Virus record (IMG/VR): IMGVR_UViG_3300013100_000469
Span: 1-28,031 of that record
From: a virus
Direction: 5' to 3' (one strand)
DNA: 28,031 nt
In this document: positions 8,599 to 14,594 of the stretch, piece after piece
Layout: every line of letters starts with the position of its first letter
Position numbering within the stretch: position 1 is the stretch's first letter
The notes under the pieces: model-generated
What the model was told of the DNA's origin: nothing
The model's database searches: none
The model's input: only the letters and a program-made list of their open reading frames with translations
Translations under genes and position numbers: made by a program

Positions 8599-8897
8599 TT
8601 GGTGCCCTTGAGCGTCAGATTCGGGCGCCAATCGTCCTTGATTTCCGACTGCACGATGTCCGTGCGCAGGACGTGCGCGACGGTATCGGCGAAGGCCCAC
8701 ATCGGCAGAACCGCGCCGGTGTCCCAAAGTGCGTAAGCGCCGCCATCCGAACCAATGCCGACGACCGCGTAAGCCCGGATGTCTTCATCTCGCACCATCT
8801 TGCCGACACGGCGGACCAGATCATTCGCCAGCGTGCGTTTGCGCCTGGCCTCGACCTTGTTGCGGTGTGAGCTGAGGCTGACCGGCTTGGCGCTCAC
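8595..8897 (-). CDS. Hypothetical protein at the head of the late operon
   Basis: This 100-residue protein starts at GTG, overlapping the stop of a 49-codon gene as GTGA. The N-terminus is basic (NKVEARRKRTLANDLVRRV). The rest alternates strands and helices, with DIRAYAVVGIGSDGGAYALWDTG in the middle and AFADTVAHVLRTDIVQSEI near the end. I do not recognise the family. It and its short neighbours lie just upstream of the terminase genes, where lysis or packaging helpers are often found. No transmembrane segment is evident in this one. Confidence 0.7.
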   Translation of the reverse strand: MSAKPVSLSSHRNKVEARRKRTLANDLVRRVGKMVRDEDIRAYAVVGIGSDGGAYALWDTGAVLPMWAFADTVAHVLRTDIVQSEIKDDWRPNLTLKGTK

Positions 8898-9043
8898 TGC
8901 GGCGTCCCGTGTTCGGCGTGGATGACGGGTTCGTCTTCGTCTTCCGGTTCAGACGCGATGAAAATGCCGACGATCACTGAGAGGGCGTCGGCTATCCGCT
9001 CAAGTGCAAGGACAGCACGTTCGGCGAAGTCGTCTTCGCGCAT
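8894..9043 (-). CDS. Small protein, 49 residues, acidic tail
   Basis: ATG at 9043 follows GGAAG by a few bases, and the TGA stop overlaps the next GTG start. The protein has a charged start (MREDDFAERAVLALERIAD), a moderately hydrophobic run (ALSVIVGIFIAS) and an acidic tail (EPEDEDEPVIH). It is the first gene of the leftward late block, just beside the opposite-facing gene at 9097. The hydrophobic run could be membrane-associated or an amphipathic helix. The function is unknown. Confidence 0.6.
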   Translation of the reverse strand: MREDDFAERAVLALERIADALSVIVGIFIASEPEDEDEPVIHAEHGTPQ

Positions 9044-9096
9044 GGGCTTCCACACTTCTGTTGAGTTGGCCCGCCGACCGATGGTAAAAGTCGCGG

Positions 9097-9441
9097 ATGA
9101 AAACGCACATCGACTACTTGAACGACACCGTGACCTTCGATCTCAACGACGGGCGCTGCATCAAGTTTTCACACAGGATGGTTCAAAAGGTCGGGATCGC
9201 TGAGGCGTTGCGGCGAGCTGGCCTGGCCGATCAAATCCCGACAGGCCGTGTCCCCGTTACTCAGCACGGCCAAGTCGTCGGAACCCTACCGGCCCACTTC
9301 GACCCGGCTTTCGCGCGCAGCTCCTCGTTTTTCTACGACGTTCGCCCCGGCGACTTTGAACGCGAGGGTAGCGGTTGGCGAGCAAGCCGCACCCTGTGTC
9401 CGGGCGACCTTGAGGCCCTGATCGGCTTTTCCCCGGCCTGA
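9097..9441 (+). CDS. Hypothetical phage protein, opposite strand to the late genes
   Basis: This 114-residue protein is divergent from the late operon. The N-terminal part (MKTHIDYLNDTVTFDLNDGR) looks beta-rich. A helical segment (QKVGIAEALRRAGLADQI) follows, then VTQHGQVVGTLPAHFDPAF, and FFYDVRPGDFEREGSGW and CPGDLEALIGF near the end. The conserved feel of PAHFDP and RPGDF suggests a real family, but I cannot name a function. Only a weak candidate promoter is seen in the 53-bp divergent gap. No clear ribosome site is present. Confidence 0.65.
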   Translation: MKTHIDYLNDTVTFDLNDGRCIKFSHRMVQKVGIAEALRRAGLADQIPTGRVPVTQHGQVVGTLPAHFDPAFARSSSFFYDVRPGDFEREGSGWRASRTLCPGDLEALIGFSPA

Positions 9442-9469
9442 TTGGCCCGCAATGACCGTCAGGTCTTTC

Positions 9470-9487
9470 CCCATGCGGGGTGGGGTA
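9470..9487 (+). repeat. Left copy of an 18-bp near-identical direct repeat
   Basis: CCCATGCGGGGTGGGGTA here matches CCCACGTGGGGTGGGGTA at 10086-10103 in 16 of 18 positions, same orientation, 616 bp apart. Both copies have an inverted CCC/GGG core. They flank the two-gene cassette with its own promoter. They could be operators for the HTH protein inside, or boundaries of an inserted cassette. Confidence 0.6.
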
Positions 9488-9531
9488 CGGATAGAATGGT
9501 CACTAATTCCGTATACCGTGCGGATTTCGTG

Positions 9532-9559
9532 TTGACCATCAGCTCGACTGGCGTATGGT
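9532..9559 (+). promoter_or_regulatory. Candidate promoter of the plus-strand cassette
   Basis: TTGACC (9532-9537), a 16-bp spacer and TATGGT (9554-9559) stand 36 bp before the GTG start at 9596. That start has the strong ribosome site AGAGGAGG. Nothing upstream on this strand needs to read into it, so it is probably an independent unit. Confidence 0.5.
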
Positions 9560-9595
9560 GTCCTTATCGGGGCAACGCCCAGAGGAGGAAAACAA

Positions 9596-9856
9596 GTGTC
9601 AGACCGCGTTTTGTCAGACCGCATGAATGGCTTTCGGGCGGCCGTAGACGGAGAACCACGGGACCCGCGCCAATCCGCCGAATGGCTCGACGCCTACGAC
9701 GGCACGACCTCGGCCCTGCAACAGAAGGCGGCCGAAGAAGCCGAAATCCAGGCTTGGCGAAATACGCCCAGCGCCATCTCCCACGCGCGCCGGCACAAGG
9801 CGAAGATGCGCCGCAACAACCCCAATCGCCTCGGCTGCGCGCCTCGCTCCCTATGA
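9596..9856 (+). CDS. Hypothetical protein of the plus-strand cassette
   Basis: This 86-residue protein starts at GTG 8 bases after AGAGGAGG, one of the best ribosome sites in the window. The N-terminus reads MSDRVLSDRMNGFRAAVDGE. A segment rich in Ala and Glu (ALQQKAAEEAEIQAWRNTP) and a very basic C-terminus (HARRHKAKMRRNNPNRL) follow. The basic tail could contact nucleic acid. The stop overlaps the start of the following HTH gene as ATGA, so the two are translationally coupled. The family is not recognised. Confidence 0.65.
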   Translation: MSDRVLSDRMNGFRAAVDGEPRDPRQSAEWLDAYDGTTSALQQKAAEEAEIQAWRNTPSAISHARRHKAKMRRNNPNRLGCAPRSL

Positions 9857-10083
9857 TGACGCCAGACGAACTTCACGAGGCCCGCCGTACTCTCGGCGAG
9901 CTATGGGGCAAGGGCCGCCCTCTGAAGGCCTCCGAACTTGGTAGGGCCTTGCGTTTGGGGGGCAAGGAGCCTGGTCAATCCATCAGAGACTACGAGCGCG
10001 GCGTCACCAGGATCAGCGGGCCTATCTCCGTCGCCGTTCAGATGATGCTGAACGGGGCGCTTCCTCCTGATGGGATACCGTAG
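9853..10083 (+). CDS. Small XRE-like helix-turn-helix regulator
   Basis: The true start is ATG at 9853, inside a longer open frame, because it overlaps the preceding stop as ATGA. The 76-residue product begins MTPDELHEARRTLGELWG and continues with KASELGRALRLG, GQSIRDYERGVTRISGP and VAVQMMLNGALP. This is the layout of small one-domain XRE-type proteins, with a first helix, a recognition helix around SIRDYERG and a closing helix. It would bind DNA, possibly the 18-bp repeats that flank it. Whether it controls the neighbouring late genes is unknown. Confidence 0.65.
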   Translation: MMTPDELHEARRTLGELWGKGRPLKASELGRALRLGGKEPGQSIRDYERGVTRISGPISVAVQMMLNGALPPDGIP

Positions 10084-10085
10084 CG

Positions 10086-10103
10086 CCCACGTGGGGTGGG
10101 GTA
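10086..10103 (+). repeat. Right copy of the 18-bp direct repeat
   Basis: CCCACGTGGGGTGGGGTA begins 2 bases after the HTH gene stop and contains the perfect palindrome CCCACGTGGG. See the copy at 9470-9487 for the comparison. Confidence 0.6.
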
Positions 10104-10473
10104 TTGCAGCAGGCCGGGCTTGATACCGGCTGTCCGTAAAGCGGGGTGCTAGTCGGGATTCTCTTCGCCGCAACCCGCTTGTGCATGGCAGCTAGGATGT
10201 CGTCCGAACTTGCTCTCAGCCTTCCACTGTGACGGGGACCGTAGCCGCGTGTCCATCCACGCCGCTGCTGCAATGGAGTCTCGCGCCACGAACCTCTAGC
10301 CGCTCTTTTGCGATGGGAGGTGTGTCGGCTGGGTAAGGGCGCGATTTCTGGAAAGGCGATTGGCGTCTGGTGGTTTTGTCCGCCGGGGCGGGGTTGTCCG
10401 GTCCAGCGGCGCGAACTCGCCGCGCCGACCCTCATCAGGTGCTTCTGTGGGCGCAATACGCCCGTTAGGGATA

Positions 10474-10502
10474 TGCGTACCTTACGGAATACTCGGCGTC
10501 AA
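10474..10502 (-). promoter_or_regulatory. Candidate leftward promoter
   Basis: On the minus strand TTGACG (10502-10497), a 17-bp spacer and TACGCA (10479-10474) would start RNA near 10467. The first 60 bases of that RNA would fold into the two GC-rich hairpins noted in this gap. It could serve a small RNA or the late genes. Confidence 0.35.
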
Positions 10503-10538
10503 GGGGTTGGGGGCACGAAAAGTGAACCACGCTAGATG

Positions 10539-10615
10539 TGGCGCAGCGGGGGAGATTCGAACTCCCAACCAACGGGTTCGAAGCCCGTTGCTCTATCCTG
10601 TTGAGCTACCGCTGC
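10539..10615 (-). tRNA. tRNA-Arg (anticodon UCG), CCA encoded
   Basis: The minus strand folds into a full cloverleaf. The 7-bp acceptor stem GCAGCGG/CCGCTGC is perfect, with discriminator G and an encoded CCA (10541-10539). The D-arm is GCTC/GAGC. The anticodon stem ACGGG/CCCGT holds loop CTTCGAA, so the anticodon is TCG (10581-10579). The T-arm is GGGAG-TTCGAAT-CTCCC. It should read CGA and perhaps CGG. It lies far from the integrase, so it is a phage-borne tRNA rather than an attachment remnant. Its 5' end overlaps the stop codon of the upstream gene. Confidence 0.95.
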
Positions 10616-10800
10616 GGGCTTGGGCGCCATGCGTTTGCCACGGCCAAGGCAAATGGGATGATCGACACTGCCACGATGATCAGCGTTGAGGCCCACATCG
10701 GCACGGCGCGCAGCAACGCGACGGTGCCCGTAATCAAGAGGGTCACGGCGGTCACTAGGCAAATCCACACCAATGCCGCCCTCGCAAGGAACCTAGTCAC
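10606..10800 (-). CDS. Small membrane protein with two transmembrane segments
   Basis: This 64-residue protein starts at GTG, overlapping the previous stop as GTGA. Two hydrophobic stretches are clear: ARAALVWICLVTAVTLLITG (about 6-25) and TLIIVAVSIIPFALAVANAW (about 39-58), with a basic end. A two-span small protein could be a class II holin, but no endolysin lies next to it, so that is speculation. Its TAG stop is formed by the GGTAGC at the 5' side of the tRNA, so gene and tRNA overlap by 10 bases. The mRNA and tRNA must be separated by processing. Confidence 0.7.
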   Translation of the reverse strand: MTRFLARAALVWICLVTAVTLLITGTVALLRAVPMWASTLIIVAVSIIPFALAVANAWRPSPQR

Positions 10801-11405
10801 GCCGCCCTCCTCGATCTATTGTCCCACGCCACCAGCGCCAGCCGCAGGTTCTCACACGCGGCCCTGACCAGCGCGACCTGGCCGTGCGGGAACGGCTCTC
10901 CGGCGTAGTCCTTGACCGCCGCTCGCCAGTTGATCACCTGCCCTGTCCTGACCTGGGGCTCAAGAATGGCCAGCAGCAGGCCCATCGAATGTTGGCCGGT
11001 CCCGTGGCCGATGTCTTCGATGTCTGTCAAGGCTTGCATGCTGGCGTCGGTGATCGGGGTTGGGGATACTGCCGAACGGTCCACACGCTCGTCTGAGGCC
11101 CGCGCACGGTCCACGCGGTATCGGATAGCCACCAGCTCCTCCAAGCGCCTCACAGCGGCTTCCTGAGGGGCGGTGATGGCGTCCCGGCTGAGCAACAGCG
11201 CGAACCCGTCATACCGGTGAACGCGGCGGGTCTTGGTCCGCGTTTCGGCCTCCGAGCGGATCGAGCTGTTGGCCGGCAGGGTCAGGGATGCGTCGTTGAC
11301 GCCCCAGAGCTTGGGGTCAATGCGCCCTCGCCGCTCGTTTTCAGCCCTCAACCTTGCGATCTCGGCGGGGTCAGTAGGGCCCCTGCGGCGGTTCTTCTTT
11401 CCCAT
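10797..11405 (-). CDS. Conserved phage protein at the end of the replication operon
   Basis: This 202-residue protein has a basic N-terminus (MGKKNRRRGPTDPAEIARLRAENERRGR), then LTLPANSSI and a conserved-looking block KTRRVHRYDGFALLLSRDAI followed by AVRRLEELVAIRY. The C-terminal half (residues about 125-195) has GHGTGQHSMGLLLAILEP and QVALVRAACENLRLAL. I believe similar proteins occur in alphaproteobacterial phages without a known role. Its place, after the replication genes and before the late genes, is where lambdoid phages carry the late antiterminator Q, so a late regulator is a reasonable but unproven guess. The start follows AAGG. The 53 bp before it hold no clear promoter. Confidence 0.65.
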   Translation of the reverse strand: MGKKNRRRGPTDPAEIARLRAENERRGRIDPKLWGVNDASLTLPANSSIRSEAETRTKTRRVHRYDGFALLLSRDAITAPQEAAVRRLEELVAIRYRVDRARASDERVDRSAVSPTPITDASMQALTDIEDIGHGTGQHSMGLLLAILEPQVRTGQVINWRAAVKDYAGEPFPHGQVALVRAACENLRLALVAWDNRSRRAA

Positions 11406-11458
11406 TGGCCTTCCCCGACCTGATGTTGTTGAATCGTATCGTGATTTGGGCTAAAGTT

Positions 11459-11617
11459 CTATTGGTTTTCGGCCTCAATAACGCCCTTGGCCCAGCGCAT
11501 AGAAGCGCGGTCTATTTTACCGAAACTCATCGGCAACCGCCGCTCGATGTTTCGCAGGAAGCGTCGGACCCAATTGTAAATCGCGAGGTCAAGTTCATCC
11601 CTCCAAGTCCAACTCAC
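11459..11617 (-). CDS. Small hypothetical protein, 52 residues
   Basis: This gene starts at GTG 11617, overlapping the previous stop as GTGA, with GGAGGGTGGG directly upstream as ribosome site. The product begins MSWTWRDELDLAIYNWVRRF and continues with RNIERRLPM and MRWAKGVIEAENQ. It is rich in Trp and Arg and probably helical. It ends at TAG. The family is unknown, but start context and composition are convincing. Confidence 0.6.
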   Translation of the reverse strand: MSWTWRDELDLAIYNWVRRFLRNIERRLPMSFGKIDRASMRWAKGVIEAENQ

Positions 11618-11790
11618 CCCACCCTCCATTCCCCGGCACGGGCCTTTGCAATGGCCTGATTAAGCAAAACCGGGATGCGGTTGATGATGATCGCCGCGCC
11701 GCCGAAACCCGTGACGTGGCCATCCGCCCAGATTTTAAAAACTCTTCCGTCCGCCCTGACCTCAAAGGCTGGCTTGTCTTCAGCGCTCAT
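11614..11790 (-). CDS. Small hypothetical protein, 58 residues
   Basis: The start is ATG 11790 (MSAEDKPAFEV), overlapping the upstream stop as TGATG and preceded by GGAGGG. The body reads FEVRADGRVFKIWADGHVTGF, a beta-hairpin-like pair with repeated ADG, then a helix. It ends AGEWRVG, the same closing motif as the previous gene (AGEWRVV). That motif also encodes the ribosome site of the next gene. The function is unknown. Confidence 0.65.
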   Translation of the reverse strand: MSAEDKPAFEVRADGRVFKIWADGHVTGFGGAAIIINRIPVLLNQAIAKARAGEWRVG

Positions 11791-11993
11791 CAAACTACCC
11801 TCCATTCCCCGGCCTCATACCGGGCGTTGACTGTGTCGCCTCGTTTCAGATCATCTTTGGGATGATCGCCGAGAACCAAAATCACCCCGCCGCTGCGTTG
11901 GCCTTCGAGGATGACACCCGCTGCAACTCGCCAGCATTTGTCCTCAACCGTCTGGAACGGATCTGAAACAAGGGTGGCTCGGGTGGGTTTCAT
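11790..11993 (-). CDS. Small hypothetical protein, 67 residues
   Basis: ATG 11993 overlaps the primase stop as ATGA. The protein has a beta-rich look (CWRVAAGVILEGQRSGGVILVLGDHPKDDLKRGDTV) and ends YEAGEWRVV. The KRGDTVNARYEAGEW end resembles small SH3-like barrels, but that is only an impression. It is coupled to both neighbours. Confidence 0.65.
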   Translation of the reverse strand: MKPTRATLVSDPFQTVEDKCWRVAAGVILEGQRSGGVILVLGDHPKDDLKRGDTVNARYEAGEWRVV

Positions 11994-12868
11994 GCGGCGC
12001 GTCCTTGCCGTTGTGCGCGAAGTTGTGGCGAAACGTCGGAGCGGGGGCCGCGCGGATTGTCCAAGCCGCGCCGAAGCCCGCTTGCTATTGTGGCCGCGAT
12101 CCCAGGAAAGCCGCCATCGTCGGTGTGAAGCCCGCAGGCGACCGCCGCCGCCTCAAGGGACGCCTCAATTGCCTCCCTCCTCAACAGGCCGGCGGCAAAA
12201 AGCTCGCCCAGCCTGGCGGCCGCCTGAAAGAGCCGCTGGTTACGCCCGCTCTTGGTCAACGCGACTTCGCGGCACTCGCCGTCCAGTGCGGCTTGCGCAT
12301 ATCGGTCACTAGTTGGAGGCGAACTCCGGGGAACGTAACGCGGCGCGGGCGGTGGGGGAGCGATGAGCCTGAGCAACCACGAAGGCGCGTCGGCCATCGG
12401 CCCGCTCTCCGGTTCCACGCGCCAGCGGTATCCACCGTTGCTCTTTCGCGAGGGGGGCAACGCAACCGATCCCCCCGTCGTTCGAATGTCCAGGCCGGGC
12501 GCAAAGCCTACGCGATTGCGCAGTTCAATGTCTGGCTGGCGGAAGAACAGATGACGGCCGCCCGATGGCGTTTCCGACTCCCACGTCGTCGGTAGGCCCC
12601 CGAATTCATCTTCGAGCGCCGCGAGCGTTTCGAGACCGTCATCCCCCTTCACATCCACGTCCAGCGCGAACACTCTTGAAGCCTTACCCGTGGCGAGGGC
12701 AAGGTTGGCGGGGCGTGACCAGTGCTGTCGGATTGTTCGCTCGTCTGTCGAGGCGGAATGACACCCTCCGGCGACGAGCGGCCTCCGACAATCTTCCCCC
12801 ACCGGGAAAACTGCCCAGCCCATGCGGGCGTAGGCGAGCGCTGCCTCAAGCATCGAGGGCGAGGTCAT
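11990..12868 (-). CDS. Prim-Pol-type primase (bifunctional DNA primase/polymerase N-terminal family)
   Basis: The true start is ATG 12868 (MTSPSMLEAALAYARMGWAVFPV), overlapping a short upstream gene as ATGA. The longer frame to 13021 is an artefact. In the 292-residue product the first metal-binding motif is FALDVDVKG (D70, D72). The second is SGGRHLFF (S102, H106). A third acidic residue lies in GLDIRTTGGSVALPPS (D127), and the GGYRW segment typical of the family follows. These are the catalytic elements of archaeo-eukaryotic-type primases in phages. No helicase domain is fused. It would make primers for phage DNA replication alongside the DnaA-like and organizer proteins upstream. Confidence 0.85.
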   Translation of the reverse strand: MTSPSMLEAALAYARMGWAVFPVGEDCRRPLVAGGCHSASTDERTIRQHWSRPANLALATGKASRVFALDVDVKGDDGLETLAALEDEFGGLPTTWESETPSGGRHLFFRQPDIELRNRVGFAPGLDIRTTGGSVALPPSRKSNGGYRWRVEPESGPMADAPSWLLRLIAPPPPAPRYVPRSSPPTSDRYAQAALDGECREVALTKSGRNQRLFQAAARLGELFAAGLLRREAIEASLEAAAVACGLHTDDGGFPGIAATIASGLRRGLDNPRGPRSDVSPQLRAQRQGRAA

Positions 12869-13011
12869 GCGGCGCGCTCCTTCGTCAACAGTTCGGCGAG
12901 ATCGATGATCAGCTCCAGCGCCAGCCGAGCGAGCTGTTCTCCGTCTGCGTCGGTGTCCTTGAGCGCCCGCCTCGCTGCGGTCTCGATTTCTTGTGGGGTG
13001 TCGTAGATCAT
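12865..13011 (-). CDS. Small hypothetical protein between helicase-loader-like and primase genes
   Basis: This 48-residue helical protein (MIYDTPQEIETAARRALKD, then QLARLALELIIDLAELLTKERAA) is recovered from overlaps at both ends: its ATG overlaps the upstream stop as ATGA and its TGA overlaps the primase start. AAGGAG for the primase lies inside its 3' end. The amphipathic, Leu/Ala-rich helices suggest a binding partner of a replication protein, which is inference only. Confidence 0.65.
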   Translation of the reverse strand: MIYDTPQEIETAARRALKDTDADGEQLARLALELIIDLAELLTKERAA

Positions 13012-13706
13012 GCGGCGTCATCCTCTGCTCGGCGTTCCATGACCGCCCGCAGCTCCGGCGTAATTCCCGTCTCGTCCACCTTGGCCTTGCACTTGAACGG
13101 GCTCTCCACGGGCTTCTTGCGGGTTTCGATGTGGGCGGCGAAGTCGGCGAACATCTGGCGGACCCGCTGTTTGTCCTCCGGCGGCGGCTCCTGCCGCATA
13201 ACTCGGGGCGTTATGGAAACCGGCGTGGGGTCGTAGGTCTTAGGGGGTTGCCATTCGAGGGCCGCCCTCGCCCGCTCAAACGCCTTCACGGCCGGGTTAA
13301 CGGTCGTCAGCGCCAGGTTGCGCAGCTCGCCGGGCTTGGGCATGAACGCTGCCCCGGAGCGGATATGCGCCCGCATCCCGGCCTCAAGGGCGGCTTCGGG
13401 AAGGTCCGCCAAGCAATCGAGATAATCGCTCCACCAGGCCGCGCTGGCCTCTGGCGTCAGGTTCACGCCGAACAGGGCCAGCCGCTTGCCGACCACCCGC
13501 CCAACGCCCTCGTCCCCAGCCGGGGCTTTGGCTTGGGCCTCCAGCGTCGGGAGCGCCGCCCTCGCCTCGGCCAGAAGCTTGGCGGACTGGGCGATCTCCC
13601 TAACCGCCCGCTCGTTCGAGTGCTCGCTGTCGAGTAGCAGCCTCAAAGCCGGAGAAGGCGTTGTCGAGCTGATCGCGTTTGCGTTGGAGGGGGTCAGATC
13701 GTTCAT
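13008..13706 (-). CDS. Putative replication protein, helicase-loader-like
   Basis: This 232-residue protein has a flexible N-terminus, an Ala/Leu-rich helix around 40-60 and a conserved-looking core (VVGKRLALFGVNL, then AAWWSDYLDCLADLPEAALEAGMRAHIRSGAAFMPKPGELR). That core, with a short helix pair followed by FxPxPGELR, resembles phage proteins of the lambda P/DnaC-partner kind that bring helicase to the origin. No ATPase motif is present. The start at 13706 has AAGG upstream and overlaps the preceding gene by 107 bp in another frame. The neighbours (organizer-like upstream, primase downstream) support a replication role. Confidence 0.55.
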   Translation of the reverse strand: MNDLTPSNANAISSTTPSPALRLLLDSEHSNERAVREIAQSAKLLAEARAALPTLEAQAKAPAGDEGVGRVVGKRLALFGVNLTPEASAAWWSDYLDCLADLPEAALEAGMRAHIRSGAAFMPKPGELRNLALTTVNPAVKAFERARAALEWQPPKTYDPTPVSITPRVMRQEPPPEDKQRVRQMFADFAAHIETRKKPVESPFKCKAKVDETGITPELRAVMERRAEDDAA

Positions 13707-14232
13707 GGATTAGCCTTGGTCGGATGGGTTCGAGCTCATCAAGCCAGCGTTCCTGCTGGAGCCAGGTGGCGGCGTGGGGGGTGAACTGAGGGTCCAACCC
13801 GAAACCCAACGCCTTTGCCGCGACGAGGGCGGCGCTGAGCGTCGGCGGATCGGCGCCTGTTTTTCGGATGGCGGCGAAATAGGCTTTCCGGGCCGCCCCC
13901 TTTCCGACCTTTCGGGGATAGGCCGCCCAGAACGCCGAAAAATCAGCCTCGCGTGTAGTTATATATCCCTCGTCAGAGGGATTAGTTTTAGAAGGGGGTG
14001 TGGGGGAAACCTTTTGGTCACGCTCTGTCACGTTAGTCACGTCGCCTAACGTTATGTCACGTGACGCTTCCGCCTTCTTCGCTCTATGCTTGGCTTGACG
14101 AGCGCGGTCCTTCGACTTGCGGAAGTCGAGCACGATCTCAATTTCCTGCTCGAATGCCTTAGCGGCGAGAAGCGCCATATCCATCGGCATTCCCGCTTCA
14201 AGGCAGCGTTGGATAAAGTTGACCGCACTCAC
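13600..14232 (-). CDS. Putative replisome organizer protein
   Basis: I place the start at GTG 14232, which overlaps the HNH gene stop as GTGA and has GAGGA upstream, instead of the longer frame to 14292. The 210-residue protein has an N-terminal helix pair, a basic stretch (KSKDRARQAKHRAKKAEASRD), a Ser/Thr-rich linker, and a C-terminal domain starting FSAFWAAYPRKVGKGAARKA and ending PHAATWLQQERWLDE. That C-terminal block is the hallmark of many phage replication O-like proteins, and it may bind origin DNA or single strands. The last 35 residues overlap the next gene. Confidence 0.65.
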   Translation of the reverse strand: MSAVNFIQRCLEAGMPMDMALLAAKAFEQEIEIVLDFRKSKDRARQAKHRAKKAEASRDITLGDVTNVTERDQKVSPTPPSKTNPSDEGYITTREADFSAFWAAYPRKVGKGAARKAYFAAIRKTGADPPTLSAALVAAKALGFGLDPQFTPHAATWLQQERWLDELEPIRPRLIHERSDPLQRKRDQLDNAFSGFEAATRQRALERAGG

Positions 14233-14594
14233 CCAAGCCATTCCTCGGGCGTGCGGTCGCCCTTCGCTGAATTGCAATTGCGGCACGCCCAAACGAGGTT
14301 GCCTGGTTCGTTGTCGCCGCCGCGCGAGCGTGGCGTGACGTGGTCGCGGGTCAGCTCGTAGGGGGAGCCGCAGTAGGCGCAGCTGTCCTTCTCGGGTCGC
14401 GCCTTCCTGGACCGCCTCAGCAGCGGCGTCGCGTTCTTGGCGATTAGCTCGACGACATCAGTCGATACGGTCAATTCGCGGGCTATCCAAGCCTTGGAAA
14501 TTCCCATGTTCAGAAAGACGCAGACGGCCACGCAGGTTCGCCGTTCAACCCCGATCCGGTCGGCTAGGTGAAGCCATGTGTGCTGACGCCTCAC
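14229..14594 (-). CDS. HNH endonuclease with N-terminal HTH-like segment
   Basis: This 121-residue protein starts at GTG, GTGA-coupled to the DnaA-like gene. Residues 30-55 (GISKAWIARELTVSTDVVELI) look like a helix-turn-helix. The nuclease half has a zinc knuckle with C72, C75, C104 and C107. The HNH core is DHVTPRSRGGDNEPGNL (D84, H85), then NCNSAKGDRTPEEWL. This is a complete, apparently active HNH fold. In a replication operon it could be a resolving or packaging nuclease, or a homing-type gene. Tight coupling to its neighbours argues against a recent free-standing homing insertion. Confidence 0.85.
   Translation of the reverse strand: MRRQHTWLHLADRIGVERRTCVAVCVFLNMGISKAWIARELTVSTDVVELIAKNATPLLRRSRKARPEKDSCAYCGSPYELTRDHVTPRSRGGDNEPGNLVWACRNCNSAKGDRTPEEWLG

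Larger units (their letters stand above)
10084..10538. other. 455-bp stretch without a convincing gene; hairpins and a candidate leftward promoter
   Basis: No frame here has coding character or the overlap-style junctions of the neighbours. It holds the second copy of the 18-bp repeat (10086-10103), a GC-rich hairpin at 10406-10423 (GCGGCG/CGCCGC, 6-base loop), another at 10450-10464 (GGGCG/CGCCC, 5-base loop), and a TTGACG-N17-TACGCA promoter candidate reading leftward from 10502. A structured non-coding RNA or a late-operon leader is possible. Confidence 0.5.

Noticed and set aside
10022-10456. 144-codon minus-strand frame across the non-coding stretch
   Set aside because: Low-complexity Arg/Pro/Ser composition, no ribosome site, overlaps the HTH gene end, and no coupling to neighbours.
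12869-13021. Upstream extension of the primase frame
   Set aside because: It is Arg-rich shadow of a 48-codon gene; the ATGA-coupled start at 12868 begins the conserved domain.
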